The notes beneath the pieces are model-generated. The model searched no databases. It was given only the letters and a program-made list of their open reading frames with translations, and was not told the origin of the DNA. A DNA stretch of 64,000 nucleotides from Lachnospiraceae bacterium. Lineage in GTDB: Bacteria > Bacillota > Clostridia > Lachnospirales > Lachnospiraceae. Made by a program: the position numbers and the translations under genes. The stretch is from contig JAFWOE010000050.1 of the NCBI GenBank assembly GCA_017509985.1, positions 1-64,000 on the forward strand, written 5' to 3'. Positions 15,780 to 25,624 of this stretch are shown piece by piece. The first letter of the stretch is position 1; every line of letters begins with the position of its first letter.

Positions 15780-17087
15780 TTGACTAATTTCCAAATCGCC
15801 ATCATCGGCGTTGTCATCCTGCTGGTGCTTCTGGTGCTGGGTATGAACATCGGTGTTACAATGATGTGCATCGGTTTCTTCGGTACCTGGGTCGTCAGAG
15901 GCTTTATGCCGGCACTGGCTCTGTTTAAGAACATTCCTTTCACGCAGGCGACAACGTATTCGTTTACGGTAATACCGCTGTTCGTCCTGATGGGGAACCT
16001 ATGTTATTATTCCGGCATGTCGGGAGACCTTTATGACTGTGCGCATAAGATCCTCGGCGGATTAAAGGGCGGCCTGGCCATTGCGACAGTCGCAGCCTGC
16101 GCCTGCTTCTCCGCGATCTGCGGATCCACAGCAGCTACCGCGGCAACCATGGGTGTCGTAGCTCTGCCGGAAATGCGTGAACACGGATATGACGACGGCC
16201 TCTCCTGCGGCTCCATTGCCGCCGGCGGTACCCTGGGAATCCTGATCCCGCCGAGTACGGGCTTCATCATTTACGGTATCGTATCCGGCGCTTCGATCGG
16301 CGGGCTTTTCGCGGCCGGTATTCTTCCCGGCATCCTGCTCGCAGTCTGCTACATCGTTGCGATCATGATCACCTGCAGGATCCATCCGGAATACGCACCC
16401 GGAAAGCTTAATTTCACCCTGAAGGAAAAGCTGATCTCCCTGAAAGGCGCGGTTGCGATGGTCGTGATCTTCGTAATCGTTATCGGCGGTATCTTCGGCG
16501 GATGGTTTACGGCAAACGAGGCATCGGCGATCGGTGCTACCGGCGCCCTGTTATACCTGATCGGCAGACGGAAATTCACCTGGAAGATCTTCTTCAGCTG
16601 TCTGAGAGATACCGTGAAGACGTCGGGTATGATTTTCCTTATCCTGATCGGTGCCTACATTTTCGGTTCCTTCCTGACACTGACGCAGCTGCCCAGCGTT
16701 CTGGCGGATTTTGTTACCGGTCTTGACGTCAGCAAATACGTCATTCTGCTGGTCATCATTATTGTTTATGCCGTAATGGGCTGCCTGATGGACTCCCTGG
16801 CGATGGTTATGCTGACCGTTCCGATCTTCCTGCCGATCATGCAGGAACTGGGCTTCAACGATATCTGGTACGGCGTTCTGATGATCATGGTTATGGAAAT
16901 GGGACTGATCACACCGCCTGTCGGCATGAACGTTTATATCGTTGCCGGTGTGGCCAAGGACGTACCGCTGCAGAAGATTTTCCGCGGCGTTGCCCCGATG
17001 GTGCTCGGAATGTTCGTAGCAGTCTTCATCGTCTGTGCATGGCAGGATCTTGCCCTGTATCTGCCCAGAGCATTCGGGTACATTTAA
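15780..17087 (+). CDS. TRAP transporter large permease (DctM)
   Basis: A 435-residue DctM permease with many helices, intact over the family length. It shows the repeated signatures CGSTAATAATMGVVALPEM and GGTLGILIPPSTGFIIYGI in the first half and MEMGLITPPVGMNVYIVAG near the C-terminus. The start is TTG 15780 behind GGGAGG. It would carry out Na+-coupled uptake of an organic acid with the DctP and DctQ encoded downstream. The gene order M-P-Q is unusual, since the first TRAP cluster of this window runs Q-M-P. The two permeases are clearly diverged paralogues rather than a recent duplication. Confidence 0.94.
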   Translation: MTNFQIAIIGVVILLVLLVLGMNIGVTMMCIGFFGTWVVRGFMPALALFKNIPFTQATTYSFTVIPLFVLMGNLCYYSGMSGDLYDCAHKILGGLKGGLAIATVAACACFSAICGSTAATAATMGVVALPEMREHGYDDGLSCGSIAAGGTLGILIPPSTGFIIYGIVSGASIGGLFAAGILPGILLAVCYIVAIMITCRIHPEYAPGKLNFTLKEKLISLKGAVAMVVIFVIVIGGIFGGWFTANEASAIGATGALLYLIGRRKFTWKIFFSCLRDTVKTSGMIFLILIGAYIFGSFLTLTQLPSVLADFVTGLDVSKYVILLVIIIVYAVMGCLMDSLAMVMLTVPIFLPIMQELGFNDIWYGVLMIMVMEMGLITPPVGMNVYIVAGVAKDVPLQKIFRGVAPMVLGMFVAVFIVCAWQDLALYLPRAFGYI

Positions 17088-17162
17088 CGAAACGGATTTA
17101 AAGGGTTTTGCCCTTTGATCATAACTAAAAAACCAATATAAATTCATTTAGGAGGAGACAAA

Positions 17163-18488
17163 ATGAAAAAGATTATTTCCTTAGTTGTTATCGCAGCTAT
17201 GGGCCTGGCTCTCTTCACCGGCTGCGGCGGCAGCAGTGCAGCACCGGCGGCAGAAGCCAAATCTGAAGCAGCAGCTCCGGCGGCAGAAGCTAAATCCGAA
17301 GCTCCTGCAGCAGAAGCATCTTCAGCAGCACCGGCAGCAGAAGCTTCTTCTGCAGCATCCGAAGCAGCAGCTGAGTCTGAAGCTCCGGCGGCAGAAGACT
17401 ACATTGCACCCCCGGACAGCCATGTAGCGCTTGTAGACCAGGATACTTCCAAAGCGGAGTATACTCTCTATGTTGCAAACCATGACGCTACCACCAGCAT
17501 GTGCGAAGCTTACATTGAGACTCTTTGCAACATGATCAACCAGGAGTCCGGCGGACGTATCGCATTCGTTTACAATCCCGGCGGTTCCCTTCTTGGAGCG
17601 ATGGAGACCATCGATGGTGTTAAAGACGGCACAGCAGATATCTGCTGGTCCTGCACCTCTTTCTTCAGCGGACGTTTCCCGGTTTCCGAGTTCATCAACC
17701 TCTGCGGAAACGGATGCACCAGCGCCCGTATGGCAACGGATGTTTTCCAGCAGATGTATGAAGAGATCCCCGAAGTGCAGAATGAATTCAAAGACTGGAA
17801 GATCCTTGCTCTGCATTCCTGCGCTTACGGCCCGGTTTCCACTGTAGGCAAGAAGATCGAGAAGAAAGAAGACTTTGCCGGAATGCAGATCCGTACCGCA
17901 GGTGCGATCCCGACTCAGTATCTGACCGCTCTCGGCGCAAACCCGATGACCGTTCCGACCTCTGATGTTTACGAGTCTGTTGAGAAGGGCGTTATCGACG
18001 GCTTCACCAATGACTGGCACAACATCGACTGCTTCAAACTGTATCAGCCGATCGACTACTGCCTGGATCTGCCGATCAGCTATACTTCCTGCTTCGTTCT
18101 GATGAACAAGGACACCTATGACAGCCTTCCGGATGATCTGAAAGCGATCATCGACAAGTATGCAGGCAACTATGCAGGCGATATGGCCGGCTACTGGTGG
18201 GATTCCTGCAACTACTGGGTTGCTGACAAGATGGAAGCGGAAGGCGTAGAAGTTTACAAACCCACTGATGAGCTCCGTGACTGGGCAACTTCACCCGAAA
18301 TCATTGATGGTATCCATGAGTGGTATGTAAACTATCTGATCAATGATGCCAAGCTTGCCAACGGTCAGGAGATCTATGACAAGTGCATGGAGATCGTAGA
18401 ACAGAACAAGGCAGCTCATGAGAATGACTGGGCTAACAAGTTCAGCTATCTTAACTGGCACTATACACCGGACAACCTTCCGGGATGA
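17163..18488 (+). CDS. TRAP transporter substrate-binding lipoprotein (DctP)
   Basis: A 441-residue receptor with lipoprotein signal MKKIISLVVIAAMGLALFTGC, giving an acylated Cys21. A 55-residue Ala/Glu/Pro/Ser linker follows (units like APAAEAKSEA), then a DctP fold from about residue 95. The family segment FAGMQIRTAGAIPTQYLTALG and the downstream SVEKGVIDGFTND are present. A strong AGGAGG precedes the start. The binding pocket cannot be read well enough to name the ligand. The linker resembles the one in the other DctP in composition but not in detailed sequence. Confidence 0.93.
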   Translation: MKKIISLVVIAAMGLALFTGCGGSSAAPAAEAKSEAAAPAAEAKSEAPAAEASSAAPAAEASSAASEAAAESEAPAAEDYIAPPDSHVALVDQDTSKAEYTLYVANHDATTSMCEAYIETLCNMINQESGGRIAFVYNPGGSLLGAMETIDGVKDGTADICWSCTSFFSGRFPVSEFINLCGNGCTSARMATDVFQQMYEEIPEVQNEFKDWKILALHSCAYGPVSTVGKKIEKKEDFAGMQIRTAGAIPTQYLTALGANPMTVPTSDVYESVEKGVIDGFTNDWHNIDCFKLYQPIDYCLDLPISYTSCFVLMNKDTYDSLPDDLKAIIDKYAGNYAGDMAGYWWDSCNYWVADKMEAEGVEVYKPTDELRDWATSPEIIDGIHEWYVNYLINDAKLANGQEIYDKCMEIVEQNKAAHENDWANKFSYLNWHYTPDNLPG

Positions 18489-18561
18489 TAATCAGCTGAA
18501 GCTGAAAGATTTCTCTTCAAATTAGTTTACATCTTTTGCCGGAAAACAGGAGGAAAAACAG

Positions 18562-19092
18562 ATGAAAGCAGTTAACGGTTTTTGCAGTGTCATTAAGAAG
18601 ATCTGCTATGCGCTGTGCTATGTCAGTATGTTCATCGTTGCATTTATGATGATCCTGATGTTTGCAGATGCCATCGGCGGTCTGTTCTTCAATCATCGTA
18701 TTCCCGGTTCCTATGAACTGGTACAGATGATCTTAAGCGTCGTCGTATTTACGTCCTGGGCTTATACGCAGACAGAACATGGCCACATTCATGTCGTTAT
18801 GTTTATCCGTCTGTTCCCGATGAAGCTGAGATTCGTCATCTTTGCCCTGACATCGCTGTTGTCGACGATAGTCATGGCACTGGCTTCCTACGGCGTATAC
18901 AGAATGGTGCATGATAAGATCAGTGATGGTTTAAAGACTTCCACACTGCTGATCCCCTACTGGCCGTTCTACATGATCGAGTTTATTGCTTTTGTGATCT
19001 TCACAGTTGCGCTTCTTGCAGATACGCTGAAAGCGTTTGCCGCGATCGTAAATAAGGAAGCGGCAGAAGATGTCATGTCCACCTGGGCATGA
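18562..19092 (+). CDS. TRAP transporter small permease (DctQ)
   Basis: A 176-residue four-helix membrane protein of the DctQ family. The hydrophobic segments lie at about residues 12-36, 45-65, 85-110 and 128-155, and the loop between helices 2 and 3 has TEHGHIHVVMFIRLFP, typical of the family. It follows dctP after 73 nt with its own AGGAGG and ends the operon. It is the partner of the permease at 15780. Confidence 0.9.
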   Translation: MKAVNGFCSVIKKICYALCYVSMFIVAFMMILMFADAIGGLFFNHRIPGSYELVQMILSVVVFTSWAYTQTEHGHIHVVMFIRLFPMKLRFVIFALTSLLSTIVMALASYGVYRMVHDKISDGLKTSTLLIPYWPFYMIEFIAFVIFTVALLADTLKAFAAIVNKEAAEDVMSTWA

Positions 19093-19190
19093 TCCAAAGA
19101 GCGGACAGAGTTTTGGAACCCCTGCATTGCAGCGGGTCGAAAAACAGATGTCAAACCTCCCGGCAAATTGAATAAACTGTATTTTGCACA

Positions 19191-19222
19191 GGACAGTCGG
19201 ATTTATTCCGGCTGTCCTTTTT
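19191..19222 (+). terminator. Rho-independent terminator after the second TRAP operon
   Basis: GGACAGTCGG-ATTTATT-CCGGCTGTCC is a 10-bp stem with one G-U pair, followed by TTTTTG. It lies about 100 nt after dctQ and before the hyp promoter. Confidence 0.85.
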
Positions 19223-19244
19223 GTATTCAAAAATTATTTGCCCC

Positions 19245-19273
19245 TTGCATTAAACCGCTTTTTAGACGATACT
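19245..19273 (+). promoter_or_regulatory. Candidate promoter of the hyp/hydrogenase operon
   Basis: TTGCAT (19245-19250) and GATACT (19268-19273) are separated by 17 bp, ending 17 nt before the hypF ATG. No other strong promoter is obvious until past 33.3 kb, so the hyp and hydrogenase genes may be one long transcript. Confidence 0.6.
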
Positions 19274-19290
19274 CTTACTGGGAAAAAGAC

Positions 19291-21603
19291 ATGAAAAAAA
19301 TACGGGCAAAAGTCATTATCAAAGGAATCGTACAGGGCGTCGGTTTTCGGCCTTATATTCACCGTGAAGTGGAAGAGGCCGGACTTTTCGGCTGGGTCCG
19401 CAATACCTCCGACGGAGCCGAAATGGAAGCGGAAGGAGAAGAATCCGGTGTTCTTCGCCTGATTGATCATATTCAGAACGATCCGCCCGAACTGGCCTAT
19501 ATCGAAAGCGTCCATTATGAGCTTTTTGATGAGCTGTGCGGATATCAGGGCTTTACCATAGAAAAAAGCCGGACTCTTTCCAGAAGGAACACTTTGATCT
19601 CTCCGGATGTCTGCATCTGTGAGGATTGTCTTTCGGAACTGTTTGATCCAAAGGACCGGCGGTTCCGCTATCCTTTTATCAACTGCACGAACTGCGGTCC
19701 CCGCTTTACTATTATAAAAGACGTACCTTATGACAGGGAGAAGACCACAATGGCCGCATTTCCCATGTGCCCTGAGTGCGCTGCGGAGTACGGAGATATT
19801 ACCAGCAGGCGCTATCACGCCCAGCCGGACTGCTGCGAAGCCTGCGGACCGGGGCTGTCCTTTACGGAGGCGGGAGATACATCCTATACAGACTGTATTG
19901 ATAAAGCCATCCGTGCTCTTGAAAGCGGGAAGATCGTTGCTGTCAAGGGGATCGGGGGCTTTCACCTTGCCTGCAAAACGGAAGAATCCGTCGTAAGGCT
20001 GCTGAGAGAAAGAAAACAGCGCGACGGGCGTCCCTTTGCACTGATGTGCAGAGACATTGAAGCTGCCGGAAAACTGGCATATATTTCCGAAGGCGAAAAA
20101 AAACTTCTGCTGAGCCGGGCGCGGCCGATCGTACTTCTGAAAAAGAAAAAAGAAGCCGTTCCGGAAAGTGTCAGCAGTAATTCGCGTGTCGGGATCATGC
20201 TTCCTTATACACCGATGCATTACCTGCTTTTCGAAAAGGGGCCGGAAGCCCTGGTGATGACGAGCGCGAACCTTTCCGATCTGCCGATCATCTATAAAAA
20301 TGAAGATGCCTTAAAGGATCTTGCCGGGATCGCAGATGCTTTCCTTCTTCACGACCGGGATATCCACACACGGTGTGATGACTCTGTAGTTTTTGAACGC
20401 GGCGGGAAACCTTATTTTGTGAGGAGATCCAGAGGCTACGTCCCGCTTCCCGTTTCACTTCATCTGCCGGCAGAGAAAAGCATTCTCGCCTGTGGGGCGG
20501 AACAGAAGGCAAGCTTTTCTCTTTATTCGGACGGCCATCTCTTTTCAAGTCAGCATATCGGCGATCTGAAAAACGCCGAAACACTGGATTTTTATGAGGA
20601 GCAGATCCGCAATTTTGAGAATCTGTTTGACCGCAGGCCTGAGGTCCTGGCCTGTGACCTGCATCCGGATTATCTTTCCGGCCGTTATGCGGCTGCCCGG
20701 GCAGCAGCGGAAGGCCTGCCCCTTGTACGTGTTCAGCATCATTTCGCACATATGGCTTCATGCATGGCGGACAATGGCCTGACGGAAAAATGCATCGGGA
20801 TCGTCTGGGACGGGACCGGACTGGGAACGGATCGGACGATCTGGGGAGCGGAGTTCCTGTACGGGGATCTTAGCGGTTATGAGCGGCTCGGGAGCATCCG
20901 GCCGATCCGCCTGCCCGGGGGAGATGTCTGCACCAGGGAAAATTTCCGTACGGCGTATTCGCTCTGCGCGGAAGCCGGCTTGCTATTTGACTGCGAGCAT
21001 AAAGACGTCCTGAAAAAGATCCTGCAGGCAGACGTCAACTGTCCGAAGGCTTCGAGTATGGGCAGGCTGTTTGACGGGGTAAGTGCTCTGCTCGGAATCT
21101 GCAGCAGGTCCACGTATGAAGGCGAAGGGGCGGTTCTGCTGGAAGCTGCAGCGGATGACTGGCTTTTCCGGCAGTTTTCGGGTTATAATAGCCCCGGGGA
21201 CCGGATCGAAAAGGAAGGATTTGCCGATCCGGCAGAGAGTTACGAGATCCCGATCCGGAAAGAAGATGTATACCGTTTTGACTGGCGGGAAATGATCCGC
21301 GGGATCTTGGAAGACTTTCAAAACGGTAAAGAAAAGGGTTATATTGCATACCGGTTTATTTATACAATGGCGGTGATGGCTGTCCGGATGTGCCGGATCC
21401 TGAGAGATCTGACCGGGACAGACCGGGCAGTCCTTTCGGGAGGGACCTTCCAGAATATGCTTCTGATGGACCTGCTTCCTAAAATGCTTGAGGCTGAAGG
21501 CTTTTCGGTATATATTCATTCCCGTACAGCCACGAACGATGAAGGCATCAGTGCCGGACAGGCAGCCGCGGTGCTCGGGGGATACAAGGGAGAAATACTT
21601 TGA
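19291..21603 (+). CDS. hypF: Carbamoyltransferase HypF (NiFe hydrogenase maturation)
   Basis: A 770-residue HypF with all family modules in order: acylphosphatase domain (KGIVQGVGFRPYIHREV, residues 12-28), two zinc fingers (CICEDC...CTNCGP and CPECAAEY...CCEACGP), a YrdC-like domain, and a Kae1/carbamoyltransferase-like part (VQHHFAHMASCMADNGL, WDGTGLGTDRTIWGAEF, LSGGTFQNML). It converts carbamoyl phosphate to the thiocarboxamide on HypE that becomes the CN ligands of the NiFe centre. The frame is open upstream, but ATG 19291 gives the canonical N-terminus. Confidence 0.97.
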   Translation: MKKIRAKVIIKGIVQGVGFRPYIHREVEEAGLFGWVRNTSDGAEMEAEGEESGVLRLIDHIQNDPPELAYIESVHYELFDELCGYQGFTIEKSRTLSRRNTLISPDVCICEDCLSELFDPKDRRFRYPFINCTNCGPRFTIIKDVPYDREKTTMAAFPMCPECAAEYGDITSRRYHAQPDCCEACGPGLSFTEAGDTSYTDCIDKAIRALESGKIVAVKGIGGFHLACKTEESVVRLLRERKQRDGRPFALMCRDIEAAGKLAYISEGEKKLLLSRARPIVLLKKKKEAVPESVSSNSRVGIMLPYTPMHYLLFEKGPEALVMTSANLSDLPIIYKNEDALKDLAGIADAFLLHDRDIHTRCDDSVVFERGGKPYFVRRSRGYVPLPVSLHLPAEKSILACGAEQKASFSLYSDGHLFSSQHIGDLKNAETLDFYEEQIRNFENLFDRRPEVLACDLHPDYLSGRYAAARAAAEGLPLVRVQHHFAHMASCMADNGLTEKCIGIVWDGTGLGTDRTIWGAEFLYGDLSGYERLGSIRPIRLPGGDVCTRENFRTAYSLCAEAGLLFDCEHKDVLKKILQADVNCPKASSMGRLFDGVSALLGICSRSTYEGEGAVLLEAAADDWLFRQFSGYNSPGDRIEKEGFADPAESYEIPIRKEDVYRFDWREMIRGILEDFQNGKEKGYIAYRFIYTMAVMAVRMCRILRDLTGTDRAVLSGGTFQNMLLMDLLPKMLEAEGFSVYIHSRTATNDEGISAGQAAAVLGGYKGEIL

Positions 21604-21694
21604 CCGGAAAAGGAAGCATCCGGGACAGACAACCGTTCTTAACACAATAAGCTCGGGCCACAGATAATAATACAGAATACGGAGAATTCGGAAT

Positions 21695-21937
21695 ATGTGT
21701 CTTGCAGTTCCGTTCAAAATAACGGAGATCAACGAAAAAGAAGGAATCGGCGAAAGAAACGGCATCCGCCGCAGCATCCGCCTTGATTTTATAAAAGAGC
21801 CGAAGATCGGGGACTATGTGATTGTGCATGCCGGCTTTGCCATTGAAAGGCTCCCGAAGGAGCAGGCCGAAAATGCCTGTGGGGCAGCGGCAGAAGTGGA
21901 AGAAGAGCTCCGGAAGATCATGGAGGAAATGGCATGA
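21695..21937 (+). CDS. hypC: Hydrogenase assembly chaperone HypC
   Basis: An 80-residue HypC/HupF protein beginning MCLAVPFKI, with the essential Cys2 that binds the Fe(CN)2CO precursor. A central VIVHAGFAIERL segment matches the family. It would carry the Fe fragment between HypD and the hydrogenase large subunit. Its last codons overlap hypD by 4 nt. Confidence 0.96.
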   Translation: MCLAVPFKITEINEKEGIGERNGIRRSIRLDFIKEPKIGDYVIVHAGFAIERLPKEQAENACGAAAEVEEELRKIMEEMA

Positions 21938-23046
21938 CCGACCCTGCAAAATACAAGGAGATGCTTGCGCGGCTTTGCAGCCGAAAGATCCGGATCATGG
22001 AGGTCTGCGGGACCCATACCATGGCCATCGCAAAAGCAGGGATCCGAAATCTTCTGCCCGACAATATCAAACTGATCTCCGGTCCGGGCTGTCCGGTCTG
22101 CGTGACCGACCAGCAGGATATCGACCGTATCCTGGAACTGTCCGGGCTGGAAGACATCATTATCGCGAGTTACGGGGATATGCTCCGTGTGCCGGGATCG
22201 ATCAGAGGCGACAGCCTTCTTGCGCGCAAAGCCAAAGGTGCGCAGGTGGAAGTGGTTTATTCCCCTGTGGACGCAGTTGAACTGGCTCTTCGGAATAAAG
22301 ATAAAAGAGTAGTGTTTATCGGTGTCGGCTTTGAGACGACAGCGCCCGGGACGGCGTCTGCCGTTCTTTATGCCGAAGAAAAGGGAGCAAAGAATTTTTT
22401 CCTACTTTCATTGATGAAAAGGGTGGAACCGTCCCTCCGTGCCCTGATCGCGCGTCCGGATTTTAATATCGACGGTTTCCTGTGCCCGGGCCATGTCGCC
22501 ACCATCACGGGTGCAAATGCTTTCCGGTTCCTTCCGGAAGAGTACGGCCTTCCTGCCGTGGTCAGCGGTTTCGAGGCAGAGGATATCCTTCTTTCAATCT
22601 ATGAGATCACAAGACAGATCGCCCAGGGAGAGCCTGGGATATTCAATGAATATAAACGTGCCGTGACCGATGAAGGAAATGAAGCCGCCATGGAGACCCT
22701 GAACCGAGTTTTTGAGCCGGCAGAGGCAGAATGGAGAGGACTGGGTAGCATAGCGGCAAGCGGTCTGAAACTGCGGCAGGAATATGGAAGGTATGATATT
22801 ATTAATGAATTAACGCCGGAAGAACTGAAAAACGTCCTTGAAAAAGCAAGATTCAACAAAATGAGTACCTCTGAAACAAAAAAGTGCGTGTGCGGAGACG
22901 TTATATGTGGCATAATTAATCCATTAAGGTGTATAATGTTCGGGAAAGTGTGTACACCTGCGAATCCCCTCGGTCCCTGTATGGTCTCATCGGAGGGGAG
23001 CTGTGCCGCCGCCTATAAATACTGCGGCGTCAATCAGATCATATAA
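21934..23046 (+). CDS. hypD: Hydrogenase formation protein HypD
   Basis: A 370-residue HypD of normal length with the family motifs VCGTHTMAIAKAGIR, GPGCPVCVT and GFETTAPGTA. The C-terminal cysteines for the [4Fe-4S] cluster are around CVCGDVICG and ANPLGPCMVSSEGSCAAAY. It holds the Fe atom while the CN and CO ligands are attached, together with HypC and HypE. It overlaps hypC by 4 nt. Confidence 0.97.
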   Translation: MTDPAKYKEMLARLCSRKIRIMEVCGTHTMAIAKAGIRNLLPDNIKLISGPGCPVCVTDQQDIDRILELSGLEDIIIASYGDMLRVPGSIRGDSLLARKAKGAQVEVVYSPVDAVELALRNKDKRVVFIGVGFETTAPGTASAVLYAEEKGAKNFFLLSLMKRVEPSLRALIARPDFNIDGFLCPGHVATITGANAFRFLPEEYGLPAVVSGFEAEDILLSIYEITRQIAQGEPGIFNEYKRAVTDEGNEAAMETLNRVFEPAEAEWRGLGSIAASGLKLRQEYGRYDIINELTPEELKNVLEKARFNKMSTSETKKCVCGDVICGIINPLRCIMFGKVCTPANPLGPCMVSSEGSCAAAYKYCGVNQII

Positions 23047-23099
23047 AGATTCAGCGCAGGACAGAAAAACTGCGCTTTGGGGGATAGAACAGCAGATTT

Positions 23100-24098
23100 A
23101 TGAGCGAGATCATCACGCTTGATCATGGCAGCGGGGGAGAAAAAACCTCCGGGCTGGTTAAAGAGCTTGTCCTGAAATATCTGGGCAACTGCATTCTGGA
23201 CCGGCTCGAGGACGCGGCACTGATCCGTGCCGGCGACCAGATCGTTTTTTCTACCGACAGCTTTGTCATCGATCCGCTTTTCTTCCCGGGTGGAAATATA
23301 GGAAAACTATGCGTTTGCGGAACGGCAAACGATGTATGCATGCGCGGAGGAAAGCCGTATGCCTTAAGCCTCGCACTGATCCTGGAGGAAGGCTTTCCGG
23401 TAGCGGACCTTGAAAAGATCCTGGCTTCCATCGCGGAAACCGCCCGGAAAGCCGGTGTTTTGATCGTGACGGGAGACACCAAGGTCGTCGAAAAGGGAAA
23501 AGGCGACGGGATCTACATCAACACGGCGGGGATCGGACTGCCGGTTTTGAAGAACCTCGGCACGGAATACATCCGTGAAGGGGATGCAGTCCTGGTCTCC
23601 GGAACCGTAGGCGATCACGGTGCGGCTGTCATGCTTGCCCGGAACGAAGGCCTTCTGGCCGGAGAGATCCGTTCGGACTGCGGCCTTTTGACCGGCCTGG
23701 CCGAAGAACTTCAGAAACTCGGAGATGCTGTCCGTATCATGCGCGATCCTACCCGCGGAGGCCTGGCCACCGTTATGGCGGAATTTGCAGAAGATACGCC
23801 TTTCCTCTTCGAACTCGAGGAGGATAAGATCCCGGTCCGGGAGGACGTAAGGAGCGCCTGTGATATACTGGGCCTGGATCCGTTATACTGCGCCTGTGAA
23901 GGACGGCTTGTCGCTGTAGTGGAAGGCAGCCGTGCCGAAGAAGCGGCAGAACTTTTAAGATCAAGAGAGGAAGGCCGGGATGCGGCTGTGATCGGCCGCG
24001 TCGTGCAGGGGGCTTTTGGCAGAGTCGTTTTAAAGACCGCTTACTCGTCCAGAGTGCTGACAAAACTTTCGGGAATGCAGCTCCCGAGAATATGCTGA
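23100..24098 (+). CDS. hypE: Carbamoyl dehydratase HypE
   Basis: A 332-residue HypE of the PurM/ThiL-like ATPase fold, with DHGSGGEKT at the N-terminus and the conserved C-terminal PRIC ending in the Cys that receives the carbamoyl group. It dehydrates the thiocarboxamide to thiocyanate and passes CN to iron on HypC-HypD. It lies 53 nt after hypD and before the hydrogenase structural genes. Confidence 0.97.
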   Translation: MSEIITLDHGSGGEKTSGLVKELVLKYLGNCILDRLEDAALIRAGDQIVFSTDSFVIDPLFFPGGNIGKLCVCGTANDVCMRGGKPYALSLALILEEGFPVADLEKILASIAETARKAGVLIVTGDTKVVEKGKGDGIYINTAGIGLPVLKNLGTEYIREGDAVLVSGTVGDHGAAVMLARNEGLLAGEIRSDCGLLTGLAEELQKLGDAVRIMRDPTRGGLATVMAEFAEDTPFLFELEEDKIPVREDVRSACDILGLDPLYCACEGRLVAVVEGSRAEEAAELLRSREEGRDAAVIGRVVQGAFGRVVLKTAYSSRVLTKLSGMQLPRIC

Positions 24099-24144
24099 GA
24101 CAAATTCCTTTCACGGATGAGATATATATAGTAGGAGGAATCTT

Positions 24145-24534
24145 ATGCAGGAATACAACAAGATCACGATTACAAAAGAGGAGATCGTCCCCCTTGCGGA
24201 AAAAATGCGCGCAGAGGGGGTAACTCTGGCCATGATCCATGCGTTCAAGGAGGATGACGGAACGGCTAATGTTTCCTACGAGTACCAGACGGCAAAAGGC
24301 GTGGATTCCTATACCGTGACGGGAGAGAATGTTCTCCCGAGCATTTCCGGGATCTACGATCTTGCTGCGGAATGGCCGGAGCGCGAGATCATGGAGCTGA
24401 TGGATATCACCTTCGAAGGGGTGGATACTTCGGAAAGACTATTCCTTCCGGAATCCATGCTCAGCGAACAGGGCCAGATCCTGATCACATCCATGGATGA
24501 TCTTATCGAGAAGAAGAAAGGAGATAAGGAATGA
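24145..24534 (+). CDS. NuoC-like 30-kDa-type subunit of group 4 hydrogenase (MbhK/EchD-like)
   Basis: A 129-residue hydrophilic protein resembling the NuoC/30-kDa family and the equivalent subunits of membrane hydrogenases, with a C-terminal DITFEGVDTSERLFLPESM close to that family. It has no cysteines and binds no cluster; it would stabilise the peripheral arm next to the large subunit. It has its own AGGAGG site and overlaps the large-subunit gene by 4 nt. Similarity is modest at the N-terminus, and the assignment leans on position. Confidence 0.8.
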   Translation: MQEYNKITITKEEIVPLAEKMRAEGVTLAMIHAFKEDDGTANVSYEYQTAKGVDSYTVTGENVLPSISGIYDLAAEWPEREIMELMDITFEGVDTSERLFLPESMLSEQGQILITSMDDLIEKKKGDKE

Positions 24535-25622
24535 GTTATATCGTACCGATAGGTCCCTATCATCCAGCTCTCGAGGAACCAGTGCACGCCCGGCTTTATG
24601 TTGAGGGCGAGGTCATTAAGGAAGCCAAAGTCTTTATCGGCTACAACCACAGGGGAATCGAAAAGCTTGCTACGCAGAAGAACATCATCCAGACCCTCGT
24701 CATGGTTGAAAGAGTGTGCGGTATCTGCTCTCATTCACATGCCTGGACGTATGCCATGGCTGTGGAAGGCTGTGCGGGAATAGAGGTCCCGAAAAGAGGA
24801 GAGTACATCAGGGTAATCGTCGGAGAACTGGAAAGGCTTCATTCGCATTATCTGTGGCTCGGAATCGCACTGCATCTCATCGGGCATGACAGCCTGTTCA
24901 TGCATACCTGGGACGACCGTGAAGCCATCATGGATATCCTGGAGGAGATCAGCGGAAACCGGGTAAACTACGGAATGATCACCATCGGCGGCGCCAGAAG
25001 GGATATCAGCGACGAGACCCGAAGGAACACCCTCGCGATGCTGGACAAGATCGAAGAATCCATCCTCCGCATCAGGGACATGCTCCTTACGGATAAGACC
25101 GTTGCCCTCCGTACCCAGGGAGTCGGAGTCCTCACGACGGAAGACGCCATCCGGATCGGAGCCAACGGACCTCATGCCAGGGCTTCGAATGTGCCGATCG
25201 ACGTGCGGAAGGATTCTCCGTACAGCTGTTATGAGGATTTCGAGTTTGAGAAGGCCGTTTTCCCGACCTGCGATGTATTCTCGAGAGTCGTCATCCGTGT
25301 CCTGGAATCGGTTGAGAGCATCAAGATCGTCCGTCAGGCGCTGGAGAATCTTCCGGCAGGCAAGATCAACAACGACGGCGCTGTTCCCAAGCTTCCGAAG
25401 GTTCCCGTTGCGGAATACATGGTACGTTATGAAGCACCGCGCGGCCAGCTGACCTACAAAGTCGTTACCGACGGAAAAGTAGGCAATAAGCGGGTCAGCA
25501 TTCACGTGCCTACGTTCCGGAATGCGCCGACGATCCCGACCATGCTCCGCGAGAATTCGGTGGCTGATGCAGGACTGATCATTGCAAGCATCGATCCCTG
25601 CTTCTCCTGCATGGACAGATAA
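24531..25622 (+). CDS. NiFe hydrogenase large subunit, group 4 (MbhL/EchE-like)
   Basis: A 363-residue catalytic subunit of the group 4, complex-I-related hydrogenases. The two CxxC motifs that bind Ni-Fe are RVCGICSHSH near residues 62-71 and DPCFSCMDR at the C-terminus. The protein stops on that Arg, with no cleavable tail; many large subunits need an endopeptidase to remove one, and no such gene is here. The NuoD-like core is normal (GELERLHSHYLWLG). It would reduce protons to H2 with electrons from ferredoxin through the small and polyferredoxin subunits. Confidence 0.94.
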   Translation: MSYIVPIGPYHPALEEPVHARLYVEGEVIKEAKVFIGYNHRGIEKLATQKNIIQTLVMVERVCGICSHSHAWTYAMAVEGCAGIEVPKRGEYIRVIVGELERLHSHYLWLGIALHLIGHDSLFMHTWDDREAIMDILEEISGNRVNYGMITIGGARRDISDETRRNTLAMLDKIEESILRIRDMLLTDKTVALRTQGVGVLTTEDAIRIGANGPHARASNVPIDVRKDSPYSCYEDFEFEKAVFPTCDVFSRVVIRVLESVESIKIVRQALENLPAGKINNDGAVPKLPKVPVAEYMVRYEAPRGQLTYKVVTDGKVGNKRVSIHVPTFRNAPTIPTMLRENSVADAGLIIASIDPCFSCMDR

Positions 25623-25624
25623 TC

